Shown piece after piece: positions 13,540 through 14,757 of a DNA stretch of 14,757 nt (position 1 is its first letter; each line of letters starts with the position of its first letter). Source of the DNA: Methanoculleus marisnigri. GTDB lineage: Archaea > Halobacteriota > Methanomicrobia > Methanomicrobiales > Methanoculleaceae. A program made the translations under genes and the position numbers. The stretch is from NCBI GenBank assembly GCA_002503885.1, contig DASQ01000028.1, positions 1 through 14,757 of the forward strand, in the 5' to 3' direction. The notes under the pieces were generated by a model that was given only the letters and a program-made list of their open reading frames with translations, had not been told where the DNA came from and did no database searches.

Positions 13540-13567
13540 GGCCCCCTCTCATCAACAACGACTTTTT
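13530..13567 (+). terminator. Hairpin plus T-run after the small TTG-started gene
   Basis: GGGGC (13530-13534) pairs with GCCCC (13541-13545) around TGTGAG, overlapping the stop codon. A run of five T follows at 13563-13567. Archaeal termination relies mainly on T-runs, so the T-run may be the actual signal. It lies just before the end of the convergent gene. Confidence 0.5.
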
Positions 13568-13574
13568 GGGTCCG

Positions 13575-14069
13575 TCATAGCCCGATGACGTCCATCACCC
13601 GGAGCCCGAACTGGACCATCCCCGACCGCAACGTGCCGAGGAGGTTGTTCCCCTCGATCGTGGTCGTGCCGTTCCGCATCGCCGCCCGGAACGTGTCAAA
13701 CGGCCTATCCGACGTCATGACATCCTCCACCGTCTCAGAATTAGTGGTCACCGTGACGATCGGGTCCGGGCAGCCCTTTGCATCAAACTGGACGATCTTG
13801 CGGTCATGGAAGGTGATCCCGATGACCAGCACGCCGTCGGGAGACTGGACATAGAGGTTGACCTTCTCGCCCTCGAACGGCCCGGTCACCCATCCCGGCA
13901 GCCGGTCGGCGTACTCGTTGTAGGTCAGGGTATACTCCCGCATCGCAAAGAGGAGTTTCACCTCTGCCGGGCTCAGGTCGGCGTTATCGACCACGAGCCC
14001 GCCCGTCCCCGCCACAAGCGCCAGCGCTGCGACGAGGAGGACGAGCGCTGTCCGCAGGGCCGCCGTCAC
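13575..14069 (-). CDS. Exported or membrane-anchored protein of unknown function
   Basis: The 164-residue protein begins with a hydrophobic signal or anchor (TALVLLVAALALVAG, residues 7-21). A folded region follows (PAEVKLLFAMREYTLTYNEY, GWVTGPFEGEKVNLYVQSPD, VLVIGITFHDRKIVQFDAKG). The last part, with AAMRNGTTTIEGNNLLGTLRSG (129-150), faintly recalls the end of SCP2-type lipid-binding domains, but this is too weak for a call. The start is GTG 14069, with GGGAGG 6 bases upstream and a GGTATAGCAT box (14130-14121) giving a plausible promoter. It is a single gene between convergent and intergenic DNA. A conserved role cannot be stated. Confidence 0.72.
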   Translation of the reverse strand: MTAALRTALVLLVAALALVAGTGGLVVDNADLSPAEVKLLFAMREYTLTYNEYADRLPGWVTGPFEGEKVNLYVQSPDGVLVIGITFHDRKIVQFDAKGCPDPIVTVTTNSETVEDVMTSDRPFDTFRAAMRNGTTTIEGNNLLGTLRSGMVQFGLRVMDVIGL

Positions 14070-14396
14070 CGCCGTCCTCCCGCCCGCTCCTCGTACTCCG
14101 GTGCGCCGGTGCCAGGAGTGATGCTATACCCGGATCGGGCTCTCTGATCGCCTGTACAGGGATGCAAGTAGCAGTCGCACATGCCGTCTCTGAGGATGGA
14201 TGGGGGAGTTCTGGTATTTCAGAATGTCTATCCGGACCCGCAGGGAAAGGGGTGCCGGGGAGCATTTACTGCCCGGGCCTGCACCCCGGGACCCGACGGG
14301 GAGAGGGAGGCCGAGATCATGCGAGCCCTCCAGGTCGTCCGCCGCATTCCGGGAGGGAAAGGGAGATATGACAGCACCTGCGTCAACTACCCCTGG
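14070..14396. other. Interval without a convincing gene, holding one promoter
   Basis: The 327 bases contain the minus-strand promoter of the exported-protein gene (GGTATAGCAT, 14130-14121; GGGAGG, 14081-14076). Overlapping plus-strand frames start at 14162, 14181 and 14200. They have no ribosome binding sites and no recognisable sequence, and two of them run into the transposon end. A CCCGGG...CCCGGG hairpin lies at about 14272-14290. The right end of the IS element occupies the last bases. Confidence 0.5.
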
Positions 14397-14409
14397 TTAA
14401 AACCGGGGG
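14390..14409 (-). repeat. Right-end hairpin overlapping the tnpB stop, probable guide-RNA 3' region
   Basis: CCCCTGGTT (14390-14398) pairs with AACCGGGGG (14401-14409) around AA, with one G-T pair. The tnpB stop codon (14399-14397) lies inside it. In IS200/IS605 elements the right end is recognised by TnpA and also forms the 3' scaffold of the reRNA (omega RNA) that guides TnpB. The guide would then be the flanking sequence just below 14383 on the minus strand. The RNA itself is inferred, not seen. Confidence 0.6.
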
Positions 14410-14757
14410 CTTGCAGCGGGGGCCCCTTGTGGGGCACAGGGCTGCAATTTAATCGGTGCGAAGGTTGACGGTTCAAAAGACGTCCTTATTCGCACGGGCC
14501 GGTTGACGCGGCCCCTACCGATTATCCGTGGGATCACGGAATCACCGGCTACCTTTCGTAAATGGTTCAGAGCGCCGTTGACATCGGCGTTGATCAGGGT
14601 GCCCAGAGCACTCCGGTACAACCCTCGCTTGATCCGCCGCGTCCTCCCGTAGGGGGGGTTGCGGATCGGGTCGAGCGCGAGAGCGTCCACCTGCGAGGTG
14701 TAGGCTTCTGAATGGGAGTCATCGAACCGGATACCATACCCCTCGCACGTGCTCTTC
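14397..14757 (-). CDS. tnpB: IS200/IS605 family RNA-guided nuclease TnpB, C-terminal part only
   Basis: The minus-strand frame is open from the right window edge to TAA at 14399-14397, giving 119 complete C-terminal codons. It shows the end of the RuvC-like nuclease: EAYTSQVDALALDP, the basic GRTRRIKRGLYRS, and LINADVNGALNHLRK. The Asp of INADVNGA is the third RuvC catalytic residue. The segment where many TnpB proteins carry a CxxC...CxxC zinc ribbon has no such pairs here. The long tail (RGRVNRPVRIRT...) ends ASPRF inside the right-end hairpin, as is common for these elements. TnpB is an RNA-guided DNA nuclease that helps keep the element in the genome. The N-terminus is outside the window, so activity cannot be judged. 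Confidence 0.88.
   Translation of the reverse strand, partial: KSTCEGYGIRFDDSHSEAYTSQVDALALDPIRNPPYGRTRRIKRGLYRSALGTLINADVNGALNHLRKVAGDSVIPRIIGRGRVNRPVRIRTSFEPSTFAPIKLQPCAPQGAPAASPRF

Larger units (their letters stand above)
14383..14757 (-). mobile_element. Right-end portion of a second IS200/IS605-type element
   Basis: The tnpB 3' end and the hairpin at 14390-14409 define the right end of an element whose body lies beyond the window. On the minus strand the sequence after the hairpin is TAGTTGAC, the probable cleavage neighbourhood, so the boundary is set near 14383. This element and the one at the left edge point the same way, so the DNA between them is host sequence, not a composite transposon. 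Confidence 0.65.

Noticed and set aside
14162..14468. Plus-strand small frames before the tnpB end
   Set aside because: Three overlapping frames compete, none with a ribosome binding site, and two extend into the transposon right end.
1..14757. Host segment as cargo of a composite transposon bounded by the two IS200/IS605 pieces
   Set aside because: Both pieces lie in the same orientation, with a right end facing in from the right and a left end facing in from the left. The intervening DNA is therefore outside both elements, and its genes are ordinary chromosomal types.
1..14757. CRISPR array or tRNA gene
   Set aside because: No regularly spaced repeats and no cloverleaf with a TTCGA-type T-arm were seen on either strand.

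Overview
The window reads as GC-rich euryarchaeal chromosome, most likely a methanogen of the Methanomicrobiales (Methanoculleus-like). This is inferred from the proteins: an ABC system of the molybdate/tungstate type, a TrmO (TsaA) tRNA methyltransferase, rubredoxin, a HerA-like ATPase, archaeal small membrane proteins and IS200/IS605 transposons. Archaeal expression signals agree: TATA-like boxes about 25-30 bases before starts, GGTG/GGAGG ribosome binding sites, and frequent GTG/TTG starts. Genus and species are not proven.

Layout. The left edge (1-378) holds the start-proximal part of an IS200/IS605 element on the minus strand. It abuts a trmO copy that has lost its first ~46 codons (380-727). 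An AT-rich promoter region follows, then a tight plus-strand operon (832-4023): ModA-like binding lipoprotein, intact trmO, permease, ATPase. Next is a small protein resembling a peptide deformylase (4066-4587). On the minus strand come rubredoxin and a 523-residue HerA-type ATPase (4702-6519), then a 14-TM-type MFS pump (6606-7991), divergent from a second MFS protein (8129-9349).

The middle (9339-10632) is a cluster of three related small glycine-rich membrane proteins on the minus strand. The middle member is frameshifted. A ~480-base gap between the first and second members contains a very GC-rich set of nested inverted repeats (9819-9977). Then comes a minus-strand operon for arginine fermentation: a 54-residue membrane protein, arginine deiminase and carbamate kinase (10695-13111). 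The right part holds a TTG-started 66-residue protein, an exported protein of unknown function, a ~320-base stretch without a convincing gene, and the 3' end of an IS200/IS605 tnpB cut by the window edge.

How the genes work together. The ABC system probably imports molybdate or tungstate, needed for formylmethanofuran and formate dehydrogenases; why a tRNA methyltransferase sits inside that operon is unclear. The arc pair would make ATP from citrulline-derived carbamoyl phosphate, with ornithine carbamoyltransferase supplied from elsewhere. The transposon fragments mark both ends of the window as sites of recent rearrangement.
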